A program made the position numbers and the translations under genes. Under the pieces are notes generated by a model, which was given only the letters and a program-made list of their open reading frames with translations, ran no database searches and was not told the DNA's origin. DNA of 42,313 bases from Penium margaritaceum (lineage: Eukaryota; Streptophyta; Zygnematophyceae; Desmidiales; Peniaceae). Each line of letters opens with the position of its first letter. The stretch's first letter is position 1. Positions 30,582 to 40,532 of this stretch are shown here, piece by piece. The stretch covers positions 32,433 through 74,745 of the forward strand of contig SZWC01003578.1 of the NCBI GenBank assembly GCA_023375785.1, written 5' to 3'.

Positions 30582-30879
30582 AGCTGGAAAGCCTAGGCAG
30601 CAGGTTGGGGCAGCAGCGTTGTTGATGTAGCGTGCGGGCTTCCACACTCATTGCTTAAGTCAGCTGTCCCCTCATTCTGCTGCTCTAGAGTCTAAGTCTG
30701 GAAGCTCTGAATTTGTTACTCAGAACCCCGCGCGCCAGTGTTAGCGCCAGAAAGCAGCTGAAAACTGAAAGTGACTGATTTGGAATAAAGAATGAGCAAC
30801 AATGGGAGACCCCTCCAAGTTCTAGCTCCCCCCCACTAGTGTAGAACTTGTTACTCAGCTAACCAGCCGATGAGAAAAT
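30582..30879 (-). repeat. 5' LTR of Copia-3, inner part
   Basis: Matches 22338-22664 of the 3' LTR, then breaks off at GAGAAAAT where the Gypsy element begins. The LTR resumes at 39247. Confidence 0.92.
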
Positions 30880-31564
30880 TGCCCCATCTAGCGGGAGGGC
30901 CGGTTCGGCCCTCCCACCTCGCTGAAGCGAGGGGTGGTTGCGCACCACCCCTCGTGTCAGCGAGGGCTGGTCGGCGGCCAGCACTTCGCTGGCCGCCGGC
31001 CAGCTCACTGCCGGCCGGCTGGACGGCCGGCCACCGGTCGGCCAGCCGCCAGCCGCCGATCGCGGCCACAGCCCGATCGGCGGCATAGGGGCCACGAGGG
31101 CCTCGAGCGCGAGGCCTCGTGGCCTCGTGCCCTCGCCCCCCCTCGTCCTCCTTGCAAACGAGAAAGAGAGAATGAGGGATAGGGGGAGCGAGGGTGAGGT
31201 CGAGAGAGAGCTGGCGCGAAATCGCCAGCGTGCCTCGCACGCGACGATTTCGCGCCAGAATGACAAAATAGAAATCGAATTTCGTTTACGACGAAATTCG
31301 ATATAAAATAAACGAAATAACTCGTGCAAACACACGAGTTCCAGGTAAAAACCCCCGGTTTGGGTCCCAAAACCAGGGGTTTGGTTAAAAACAGAAATGG
31401 GCCTCCGGAGACTCGAAATATTCGAGTCTCCCTGCTCTGGGTCGTTGATGACGATTGCCCCTCAGTCTTGCGAAGGGGGTAAACCCCTGACGCGGACTGA
31501 GAACGCCATTATTCAAACTCTGACGACGACTTCAGAGCAGGAGCTGGAGACTCGACACGTTACA
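30880..31564 (+). repeat. 5' LTR of the Gypsy element
   Basis: Starts TGCCCC and ends CACGTTACA. It is dense in inverted repeats: CGAGGGGTGGT (30928-30938) with ACCACCCCTCG (30944-30954), GGCGCGAAATCG with CGATTTCGCGCC (about 31213-31248), and GGAGACTCGAA with TTCGAGTCTCC (31407-31431, 3-nt loop). It is very GC-rich up to 31150, then A/T-rich around the TATA box. Confidence 0.9.
31302..31310 (+). promoter_or_regulatory. Candidate TATA box in Gypsy 5' LTR
   Basis: TATAAAATA within an A/T-rich patch that follows the GC-rich U3. In the 3' LTR the equivalent site reads CATAAAATA, so the box is weakened there. Confidence 0.5.
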
Positions 31565-32410
31565 GTGGTTCTCAGAGCCGACGACCTTGGCGACCAAGAG
31601 TTCGACGTAAACGGCGGCTACGACATAGATAAAACGCCGCCTGCAGCTGCAAGCAGCAGCAGAAATACCAGAAGGGACTACGGCATCTACACTTCACGGA
31701 TTGAAGTGCCGTTAAGTGCGTTAGAGAGCTTGAAAAGAGCTCATCTTGGTGGAGACTCTTCCTTTCAGCCTCTCCTCACTTCCAGAGGACTCGGAAGATT
31801 TTTGTGGGGTAGGATGGGGAGTTCCCACCCTCAAAAACCACAAAGTCCTCCCCATTTTCAAGACTCCTTCAAAAATCCCTCATCCAAAAAATTGGGACAA
31901 CGCCCCTCCCCAAGCTTAGGGACTCTCACGGCCTCAGAGCACCCTAAAAAGAAGGAGGGTGACACCTTGAAGATTTTTGGCAGCTCGCCAACGCCGCCGG
32001 CTCAAAGGAAGACGCCGCCCAAGAACGCGAGAGGCATCAAGGAGCGTGAAGAGAAGACCGAAGAAGACAAGAACACAAGAGGAAGACAACAAGTTGAAAG
32101 ACTTGTTAAGAATTTTTAGAATTCCTCTTTGCACTCCTTGCTCTTGTTTTGTGAGCGACACTCATATGCCTTGTCATTTCCCTGTCTTATTATTTTATGT
32201 TTTCCTAGATCCTAGTTGCTTCCAAGTGCCGTGAGTCACGGCTTAGGAAGGCTAGTTTCTAAAACCACGACCTTGTGCCGACGTGGCGGCCTAGGAAAAT
32301 AGAAATTGAAATTGAAATTGTCTCACCAATCGTGAGAGCTAGATTGTAGGAGGCGATTCCTCCTATAAGTTGTGGGGTGATCCTCACAACGACCTTCACG
32401 TGCTAGTTGC
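31565..32410 (+). other. Gypsy PBS and 5' leader
   Basis: A PBS-like TGGTTCTCAGAGCC (31566-31579) follows one base after the LTR. It resembles TGGTATCAGAGCC with small changes. A frame at 31397-32119 (240 codons) starts inside the LTR and runs across the PBS into the leader. Its C-terminal half is Lys/Pro/Arg-rich. I do not recognise it, and crossing the PBS argues against a real protein. The leader continues to the gag ATG at 32411. Confidence 0.6.
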
Positions 32411-34504
32411 ATGAACGACGAGATGGCAAGTGCCAGACCGTCCAAGACAAACAAGGGCAAGGTGGTGACGGCCTCACCACGAGCGCTCGACGGACTCCAA
32501 ATTTTGGGAGCCGCCGCCGCGAGCACGGTTGCCAATCCAACCGTGCCGCCTAAGGCAACCGTACCGCCTAAGGCCATTACACCGCCTAAGGCAACCGACG
32601 CCAACCTCGGTGACACTGAGAAGCGTGTGGAGGGCGAAAAAGTGCTTGACGAGTATGTCGGCGCGCACGTGGGCGACCCCCATGCGACGGACGACCCGAT
32701 GGAGGAGGATCTCCTCGAGGGGGACCCCGACAAAGAGCACGACGCTGACGATGGCGAAGGCGACAAGGATCGCGATCATCGTCATCGTCGTGCGGCAAAC
32801 TCGAGCCGTTTGCTCGAGAAGGATAAGACGCCCGCCGCATCGCCTGAAGCTGCCGACGGCAGCGAGACTGCCGAGAGCAGCAAGGGCGCTCAAAACGGTC
32901 ACACGGGAATTTCTCGCAAGAACGAGCCGGACGACGACGCCGCGAAGGCAATTCGTGAGGACCGTCGTAGGCTCGCGGAGTTTGCCGCTGAGGCGGCAGG
33001 CCGACTCAGGATCACCACCGACGGTGGGGATACAGCACCACTCGGAGGAATGGGGACGGACCCCCCTTCCTACGATGCGGCCGCAATGGGGAATGGCAGC
33101 GCCCACTCGAGCGTCGTCGCCGACGATAGTCTCCTCCAAAAGGTGGGAATCCTTGGAGGCGTGTACGCGAACCGTACCCTCTTGCAGTGGGTAAGGGTGC
33201 ACGGACAACGCGAGGCCCTGGAAGCTATCGCCGATGCTCTGACGACATCAGAGCTCAAGTTTGCGTTCGCCAACCTGCTAGCCCACGTCGGGCAGAGCAT
33301 CACGGATCTTGACCGTGATCGCCAGCTGCAGCGTCTAGCCGCCCATGAGGCAAGCCGCCGATGCAACGACCTCGACAAGGCATTGCAGAGCGTGACCCAG
33401 GTGCGGATCCAGCAGCAAGTGCAGCGTGCCACAGCTACGGATGCCACTGGCGGTGGCAGTGACGACTTACCTACCTCGACGACTTCGGGGTCGGTCATGA
33501 ACACGTCCTTCCTCCACAGTGTGGAGTTCTTCCGGAAGGACGTGAAGCTGACCGACTGGCTGAACCGCATGGAGCACGGTCTACGTGTCCACAAGGCTCC
33601 ACTCAGCCACTGGGGCGACCTTTCCACGACGCGACTTGAAGACAAACTCTTCAAGTATGTGGTCAAGGAGTGGACTGCGTAGCAGCCGCACCTCGAGTGG
33701 CAACCCATGCCATGGGAGGCCTTCTGCGCGATCATGCGCAAGAAGTGTACCCAATGTGAGGAGGCGCAGCATGCTTTCCACAAGATCAAGGACTTCAGGC
33801 AGCTGGGCAGCTCACTCAAATCCTACTTGAGCGAGTTTTTCGTACTCGTGGAGGAAGCCGAAAGCTTCACCGAGGGTGATGGGACTCAGAACTTCAAGTA
33901 CCCGGAGTGCATGCTGCTCGAGTACTTGCGTGATGGTCTCGCCACTGAGAAGTTGAAGGACAAGACCACCACGACAGCCACTGGCCAAGCTTGGACAAGC
34001 TGGAGGGCGTTGTGCGACTACATGAGCGAAGTGTATTCGGCCAACCCGAAACACTACTCTGATGTACGGCCGAACGCGCGTGCACAGCAAGGCCGCGACA
34101 TGCGCATGGACGCTGCAGGAGCTGGTGGGTCAGCTGGACAGCGAGGCGGGGCCAACGGCAAGCAACTCGCAAACCCTCCAGCCAAGAAGGCTGGTGGATA
34201 CAAGGGCCCCAACAACAAGCGCAGCCGCGAGAATGACGAGTTGTAGGCGGCGCGTGAGCGTAGAAACACATCCTTCCGCGAAGGGCTCTGCCACAACTGC
34301 ATGCAGCCGGGCCACTTTAGGGCTCAGTGCCCTCAGGCTGCTGGGTGTGGACAAGAGGCTGTGGCGTTAGCTGCAGCATTAGCACCTCGTGGGGATGGTG
34401 CAGCAGGAGGCCGCGGACAGGGCCGTGGACAGGGTCGTGGTCGCGGCAATGGGCCCGGCCGTGGTAACGGACAGGGCCGTGGGGCGGGTTTTCCCCACCC
34501 CTGA
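32411..34504 (+). pseudogene. Gypsy Gag
   Basis: One frame with two internal TAG stops (33680-33682 and 34244-34246). Residues 1-200 are low-complexity and charged (PPKAT repeats, acidic stretch, DRDHRHRR). A retrotransposon Gag core follows (FLHSVEFFRKDVKLTDWLNRME, then after the first stop MPWEAFCAIMRKK, ... YLSEFFVLVEEAE, LLEYLRDGLATEKLKD). A CX2CX4HX4C zinc knuckle lies at 34289-34330, then an Arg/Gly-rich tail to TGA at 34502. Both TAGs are consistent with original CAG. The ATG at 32411 is the first in frame after the leader. Confidence 0.88.
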
Positions 34505-34532
34505 GTGACGTCAGTGGGGACCACTCAGGGGT
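34497..34532 (+). promoter_or_regulatory. Stem-loop over the gag stop codon
   Basis: ACCCCTGAGTG (34497-34507) and CACTCAGGGGT (34522-34532) form a perfect 11-bp stem with a 14-nt loop. The TGA ending gag (34502-34504) lies in the first arm. Gag and pol share one reading frame, so a recoding role is conceivable. A second stop (TAA 34532-34534) before pol argues against simple readthrough. Confidence 0.45.
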
Positions 34533-34543
34533 AAAACTGGATC

Positions 34544-35400
34544 ATGAGTGTGGGTTCATGTTTTCAGATGAGGATGTTAAACAATTTGAGTTTTTTGACG
34601 AGTTCAAATTTCTCTATTGTCTTCTCTCCTCTTGTTGAACCGCATTCTACACTTGCTCATCGACATTGCCCACTAAACCTTGCATCCCCGGACGAGATGC
34701 GTGATCGTACATGCTTAGTGGTGGCGACACCGACCACTTTGCAAGAGTTGTGTGACACAATGATTGAAGCAAACGCCCTCAAAGTAATGAGTTCAATCAC
34801 GTTTGCAGTACCTTTAGTCGACGATTTCGACCCAGTCAAATTTAAAGACTGGAAGGTACTAGCCGAATTCACACGTGCCCACAAGATGTGGACTCGAGTG
34901 GGTGAATCATGGGAGTTGCGACGTCCGTCGTATAGATTCCGTGTTTATCATGAACTCGGCTTGCCGTCGTCGAGTCTGTTCACTCGGAAGAGTGGAGGCA
35001 ATATGACGCAGTTCAAAGGACACCTAGCTGGTGCTCCCGTGAACGTACTTGCTGACACTGGAGGGGACGACTCTTTTGTTAGCCTTGACTTTGCCCGATA
35101 GGTTGGCCTGAAGTACGAGCCATCGAATGGCGCAATTCTCGTAGGTGAAAACTGTACGGTACCCGTGATCGGTACTTGTAAAGCAAAAATTTGTATTCAA
35201 GGGTACACACAGAGTGTCACCTTAAAGGTACTCAACCTTCTTGACCTGTTTGACGTGGTGCTAGGCGATCCCTGGCTCCGTGCCAACAAGGCTCTAATGT
35301 GCTTTGAATCAAAGTGTTTGATCCTCCAAAAAGGACAACGCCGCTTTACGGTGATTCCAAGTACGGAATTATCACCGACCCGACTCAAAGTCTATGCCAG
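34544..35400 (+). pseudogene. Gypsy pol: N-terminus and aspartic protease
   Basis: The frame from ATG 34544 runs to TAG at 35099-35101 and then continues in frame. The protease motif reads LADTGGDDSFVS, with Asp-Thr-Gly at 35054-35062 in place of the more usual DSGA. The second conserved block is [10 protein letters not shown] (35250-35280). The TAG falls between FAR and VGLKYEP, a position that fits Gln. The first 100 residues have no recognised domain. The protease would release Gag and Pol products inside the particle. Confidence 0.85.
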
Positions 35401-37139
35401 TTTGTCTGCAATGCAGGTCAAGAGACGTATTCGACAAGGTTGTCGATACTTCTTGGCTCAGCTACAAAAAGTGGAGGACGACGTGACGGAAGACACGCCA
35501 CAAAAGATCAGGTCTCTATTGGCAGAGTTCTCGGATGTATTCCAAGACCCACCGGCTGGGCTTCCACCGGAAAGACACATGGGCCACACGATTCCGCTGC
35601 AACCGGAGGCGACTCCTCTGTTCAGACCCATGTATCGCCTTAGTCCAGCAGAAAGGCGAGAGGCGGAATGCCAAATCAAAGAGTACCTTGCAAAAGGGTG
35701 GATCGAGCCCAGTAGCTCGCCGTACGGTGAGCCGATCCTTTTTGTGAACAAAAAGGACGGTGGTTTACGCATGTGCGTGGATTACCGGCCGTTGAACAAG
35801 CTGACGGTGAAAAATCGGTTCCCCTTACCAAGGATTGAGGACCTTTTTGGCCAAATCCAAGGCGTAAAAGAATTTTCGTCCTTGGATTTGTCTCAAGGGT
35901 ACCATCAAATCCGCATCACGGAAGATGATGTGCTCAAAACCGGGTTTCGAACGCACATGGGACACTATCAGTTCCGAGTGTTGTGCTTCGGGCTTACAAA
36001 TGCCCCGGCAACCTTCCAAGGAGAAATGAACCGAACGTTCGCCAAGTAACTCGGACAGTTTGTCTTGGTTTACCTGGATGACATCCTGGTTTTCTCCAAA
36101 TCAATGGAAGAGCACATAGAACATCTGCGCGAAGTTCTCGCAATCCTTCGGGAACAGAAGTTCTATGCGAAAGTGAGCAAGTGCAAGTTTGCACAAGATG
36201 AGCTCGAATACCTTGGACACATCGTCGNCGGAAGATGATGTGCCCAAAACCGCGTTTCGAACGCACATGGGACACTATCAGTTCCGAGTGTTGTGCTTCG
36301 GGCTTACAAATGCCCCGGCAACCTTCCAAGGAGAAATGAACCGAACGTTCGCCAAGTAACTCGGACAGTTTGTCTTGGTTTACCTGGATGACATCCTGGT
36401 TTTCTCCAAATCAATGGAAGAGCACATAGAACATCTGCGCGAAGTTCTCGCAATCCTTCGGGAACAGAAGTTCTATGCGAAAGTGAGCAAGTGCAAGTTT
36501 GCACAACATGAGCTCGAATACCTTGGACACATCGTAGGCAAGGACGGCATCCGTGTCGACCCACGAAAGGTTCAAGCCGTTGTGGATTGGCCACGCCCCG
36601 AAAATGTTGGGCAGATTCGGTCTTTCCTCGGCCTTGCAAACTACTTTTGATGGTTTATGCAAGGGTATTTGACCATGGTAGCACCGCTAACCAGACTCAC
36701 GCGAAAAGACGTGCGTTGGAAATGGACACCTGATTGCGAGAACGCATTTCTCAAAGTCAAAGAGCTTCTATCCACGGCGCCCGTCCTAGCTCTTCCGGAT
36801 CCATCGCAACCATGGGAGGTTTGATGTGATTCGTCGGTAGTAGGACTCGGAGCCGTCCTCATGCAGAACGGTCACCCAGTTGCGTATGAGAGACGGAAGC
36901 TCGTCCCCGCGGAAACGCGGTACACGACTAGGGATCAAGAGCTCCTTGCGGTAGTACACGCTTTCAAGATGTGGCGTTGCTACCTCGAGGGTGCTGAAGG
37001 GGGTGTGACGGTCGTGACCGACCATAATCCATTGGTGTTTTTCCAAATGCAACCGAACCTGTCAAGACGACAGGCGCGTTGGAGCGAATACCTGAGTCGA
37101 TTGTCGTTCACATGAGAATATCGGCCAGGACGCATCAAT
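35401..37139 (+). pseudogene. Gypsy pol: reverse transcriptase and RNase H
   Basis: RVT_1 begins near 35578 ([22 protein letters not shown]) and has [41 protein letters not shown] and YLDD at 36071-36082 (again at 36381-36392 in the duplicate). Breaks are TAA at 36047 (repeated at 36357), the N-flanked duplication with a frame change, TGA at 36648-36650, TGA at 36822-36824 and TGA at 37113-37115. The RNase H part has CDSSVVGLGAVL, TTRDQELLAVVHA and VVTDHNPL, so its acidic residues are present. If the 310-bp offset is an assembly artefact, the frame is continuous apart from stops. Confidence 0.92.
35919..36537. repeat. ~307-bp direct duplication around a single N
   Basis: 35919-36227 and 36229-36537 repeat the same RT segment with an offset of 310 bp and about three substitutions. 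The single N at 36228 lies at the join. The offset breaks the reading frame. This is the same pattern as at 30244. Confidence 0.92.
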
Positions 37140-38741
37140 GTGGCCTATCCACTAAGCCGACAGCCTGTGGAAATTAAAGCAACCACCGAGGTCAGTGGGT
37201 GTTTTATGGCCATTGCAATAGCAACAGTACAACCACCAGATCCCCCTGCACCTCTGCGGCAACCACCACGAGAGATTATCCATTACAACGGTTTTGTAAA
37301 CAGGATCTGGATGGGATACTGTTTGGATTCTTGGTTTCAAGACTCTCGAAATATGGACAAGTACGGCTTGGTGGAGGCCGCAGGATTCTTTTGGCACGGA
37401 GAACAAGTTGTTGTGCCAAACTCGGAAGACATTCGAGCAAAGGTTATCTCCCAGTTCCATGACCCGCCGGTCGCAGGTCATGTGGGACCCCGAAAGACCG
37501 GACAGGCACTCTCGGACCACTATTGGTGGCCAGGATGGAGTGTCGATGTCCGTAAGTATTGCATGACATGCGACCCATGTCTTCGGAATAAGGCTAGTAA
37601 CAAGAAGCCTGCTGGACTCCTCCAAGAGCTTCCCATTCCTGGGACTCCATGGGAGTGCGTCAGCATGGACTTCATTACTGGTCTTCCAGACATGGTCCAT
37701 GGCCACGATGCAATACTAGTGGTTGTGGATCTTTTGACGAAGATGACACACTTCATTCCTAAAACCACTGAAGTGAACGCAGAGGAGACCGCTCGTCTCT
37801 TCTTTGAGGGTGTCGTAAAGTACCACGGCTTGCCGTTGCGCATTATCTCCGATCGAGATCAAAAATTTGCTAGTAAGTTCTGGCAAAAGATGCACGAGTA
37901 CTTCGGCAGTGAGTCGCAAATGTCGACAGCATTTCACCCTCAAACTGACGGACAAACAGAGTGCATGAATCGCACTCTGGAGTAGATGCTCCGCATGTAC
38001 GTGGACCCTGCCATGCATGATTGGGACGAATTCCTAGCACCGGCAGATTTTGCGGTGAACAACTCGGTGAACGAGTCCACACAGTTCACACCATTCGTGT
38101 TGAACAGTGGTCGGCATCCATTGGTACCCTCTTCATTGGTGAAGAGTGGGAGTACAGGAGGGCAGGTTCCTTCTGCTCAAGCCTTTGCCGAGCGCATCGA
38201 CTCCTTGTTACAGGAGGCGAAGGGTCACCTTCAAGCAGCTCGGCAGCGACAAAAGGCATATGCCAACAAAGGTCGCCGGGAGGTCTCGTTTGACATCGGT
38301 GACAAAGTGCTTCTTAGCACTAAAAACCTTTGGCTGAAGTGGCCAGGGGCAAGTAAACTTCTACCGAAGTGGATTGGGCCGTTTCCCATTGTGGCACGCA
38401 TCGGGCCAGTGACATACCGATTGCTACTTCCGCCGAGTATGAAGATACATGACATGTTTCATGTGAGCCTGCTGGCTCCATACACTGGAGAAGGAACCGT
38501 TCAGCCACCGCCAGCAGTCCTGGTTGCCGACGTCCAAGACGAGGTCCTTCGTCTACTCCAGCACCGAGAGCGTACTCTTTGGTTGCGCGTTGTCAGGGAG
38601 TACCTCGTTCATTGGGCCGGTTGTGGACCTGAACATAATTCATGGGAGCCCGAATCTCGGTTGCCCACAGGGGTGGTCAATGAGTACTTGAGCGAGCTTG
38701 CAGCTCGCATAGATCGACGTGTGGCAGGAGGTACCACCTGA
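37140..38741 (+). pseudogene. Gypsy pol: integrase and chromodomain
   Basis: The HHCC zinc domain is at about 37450-37600 (FHDPPVAGHVG ... CMTCDPCL). The rve core has the catalytic residues Asp in MDFITGLP, Asp in ISDRDQKF and Glu in DGQTECMNR. A TAG at 37983-37985 follows NRTLE, where Gln is expected. The C-terminal part (KVLLSTKNLWLKW, GPFPIVARIG, HDMFHVSLLAPY) leads into a chromodomain at about 38515-38715 (VREYLVHWAGCGPEHNSWEPES). In chromoviruses this domain steers integration to particular chromatin. TGA at 38739 abuts the truncated 3' LTR. Confidence 0.93.
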
Positions 38742-38742
38742 A

Positions 38743-39246
38743 CGCGGCCACAGCCCGATCGGCGGCTGAGGGGCCACGAGGGCCTCGAGGGCGAGGCCTC
38801 GTGGCCTCGTGCCCTCGCCCCCCCTCGCCCTGCTTGCAAACGAGCAAGAGAGGACGAGGGATAGGGGGAGCGAGGGTGAGGTCGAGAGAGAGCTGGCGCG
38901 AAATCGCCAACGTGCCTCGCACGCGACGATTTCGCGCCAAAACGACAAAATAGAAATTGAAGTTCGTTTACGATGAACTTCAACATAAAATAAACAGAAT
39001 AACTCGTGCAAACACACGAGTTCGAGGTAAAAACCCCCGGTTTGGGTCCCAAAACCAGGGGTTTGGTTAAAAACGGAAATGGGCCTCCGGAGACTCGAAA
39101 TATTCGAGTCTCCCTGGTCTGGGTCGTTGATGACGATTACCCCTCAGGCTTGCGAAGGGGGTAAACTCCTGACGCGGACTGAGAACGCCATTCTGCGAAC
39201 TCCAACGACGACTTCAGAGCAGGAGCTGGAGACTCGACACGTTACA
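38743..39246 (+). repeat. 3' LTR of the Gypsy element (5'-truncated)
   Basis: Aligns with 31061-31564 without length change. The first 181 bp of the LTR (the palindrome-rich U3 start) and any PPT are absent: the pol stop codon is immediately followed by LTR sequence. A deletion between pol and U3 is the simplest reading. Confidence 0.9.
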
Positions 39247-39784
39247 CCCTAGACCTATTTTTTGGCAGGCAGGGTTTTCTCGGTGAGCCCTGCCAGACGC
39301 CAGACAGTCCAAAACCCGGGCGTCGTCCGTTTTGCCTGAAAACTGGACCATACCATAGTAAAGACGCTACAAATGCAGTCGTGCGGTCAGAATCATCTAG
39401 AAAAATAGCAACAAAGAGTTATGGCTTCCCGAACCCGAGCAGTGCCTACGACAATCAGTGACCCCAAGCAGGGCCACACAGCAGGAGATATGAACCCTAG
39501 GCCTAGCATGACGATGCAGACGCAATGCCACAACCAGAAACAAAGCTGAGTGCATGGAAACAGCATCTGCAGTTGCAGTGACCGCCGCGGAGGCCTGCCG
39601 ATGGAGCTGAGCGCATCGCCATAGGGAGGAGGCTTCAGCGAACAGTGCGTGGGCCTCAGCGTACGTCGGCTCCACCGAGCGACACTCCAGCAGCGTCGAG
39701 TCTCGCCGTCAGTCATCTGCATGCCGATGTACACAAGCCGGGATGACATAACATAGTACAATGAGAGATGCGCGAAAAGCAACA
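39247..39784 (-). repeat. 5' LTR of Copia-3, outer part
   Basis: Matches 22669-23191 of the 3' LTR and ends at GCAACA (minus TGTTGC), followed by the GCTTG target duplication. The bases AT present in the intact copy are missing at the Gypsy junction. Confidence 0.92.
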
Positions 39785-40520
39785 GCTTGTGACAACTTTC
39801 AGTGGTTGCTGTTGAAGTTGACGATTTTGCTACTGTTGCGTGCACTGTAATGCGGCAAGGCAGCAATTGTTGCCGCTGTAGTGTACGTGCCGCTACTATT
39901 GCAATGTGGCTTGCGACAAATGTTGGTGGTTGCTGTTGCAGTTGACGATGCCGCTGATGCTGATGCTATGGCCGTACGTTGTGGGCGGCGTCACAAGTAC
40001 ACTATAGCGAGTGGTGGATGTCTCTAGCGAAGACGGCCAAGACAGCTCTGCAACCGCTACCAACGCTGCAGCATGCATTGCTGCTACTGCAATGCGGCTT
40101 GTGGCAGTCGCTGGTGGCTGCTGTTGAAGTTGACAATGCTGCTACTACTACTGCTCTAGCCGTAACGGAGTGTCCGACTGTCTCCAGCTAAGACGACCGA
40201 GACAGCCCTGCAGCAGTGCTGTGCAGGGGTCACACGAGCGAGAGGGGCAAACTATAGGAGTACTTATGCATCATTGGAGAAGAAAAGCCTACAGGATGAA
40301 ATCCGCCATGAACGGCGGGATTTGGGTCCTCCACGGGAGGAGGGGAGGTCCTACCCACTAAACGTAGGTGCGGGCGCGGTCCCTCCTGGTGCTGCCCAGG
40401 AAAGAGGTCCCGGGCAATGGTCAGTTGTGGGGTCTGCGTGCGACGGCGAGAAGGCCGGCCGCGGATTCGTCCCAAGATCTAAGGACAACACACCAATGCG
40501 TCGCCCGGCTTCCACGTAGG
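39785..40520 (-). other. Copia-2 5' leader, distal part, with internal repeats
   Basis: This resumes Copia-2 after the Copia-3 insertion. Three imperfect copies of a GGTTGCTGTTGAAGTTGAC segment start at about 39803, 39926 and 40109, in a CTG-rich context like the proximal leader and the Copia-3 leader. 40230-40520 holds no recognisable gene. Confidence 0.65.
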
Positions 40521-40532
40521 GCTTTGATACGA
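40521..40532 (-). other. Primer binding site of Copia-2 (degraded)
   Basis: The minus strand reads TCGTATCAAAGC, two differences from TGGTATCAGAGC, and lies just inside the 5' LTR. Confidence 0.6.

Larger units (their letters stand above)
30880..39246 (+). mobile_element. Ty3/Gypsy chromodomain retrotransposon (chromovirus)
   Basis: A plus-strand element of 8.4 kb inserted in the Copia-3 5' LTR. LTRs are at 30880-31564 (685 bp) and 38743-39246 (504 bp, missing the first 181 bp), alignable over 504 positions with roughly 30 differences by eye. It contains gag, then pol in the order protease, RT, RNase H, integrase, chromodomain. The chromodomain marks it as a chromovirus. No 5-bp target duplication is visible: the flanks rejoin the Copia LTR with two bases missing. 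It is broken by eight in-frame stops and an N-flanked duplication. Confidence 0.94.
22338..39784 (-). mobile_element. Copia-3 retrotransposon, split by a Gypsy element
   Basis: A minus-strand Ty1/Copia element with LTRs at 22338-23191 and 30582-30879 plus 39247-39784. The second LTR is cut by the Gypsy insertion. Perfect GCTTG target duplications flank the whole (22333-22337, 39785-39789). Without the Gypsy element it is about 9.1 kb. PBS, gag, protease, integrase, RT, RNase H and PPT are in the expected order. Integrity is limited by stops, two or three frameshifts and altered protease and RT active sites. Confidence 0.93.

Noticed and set aside
37152-37706. 184-codon minus-strand frame
   Set aside because: It is antisense to the Gypsy integrase zinc domain and core.
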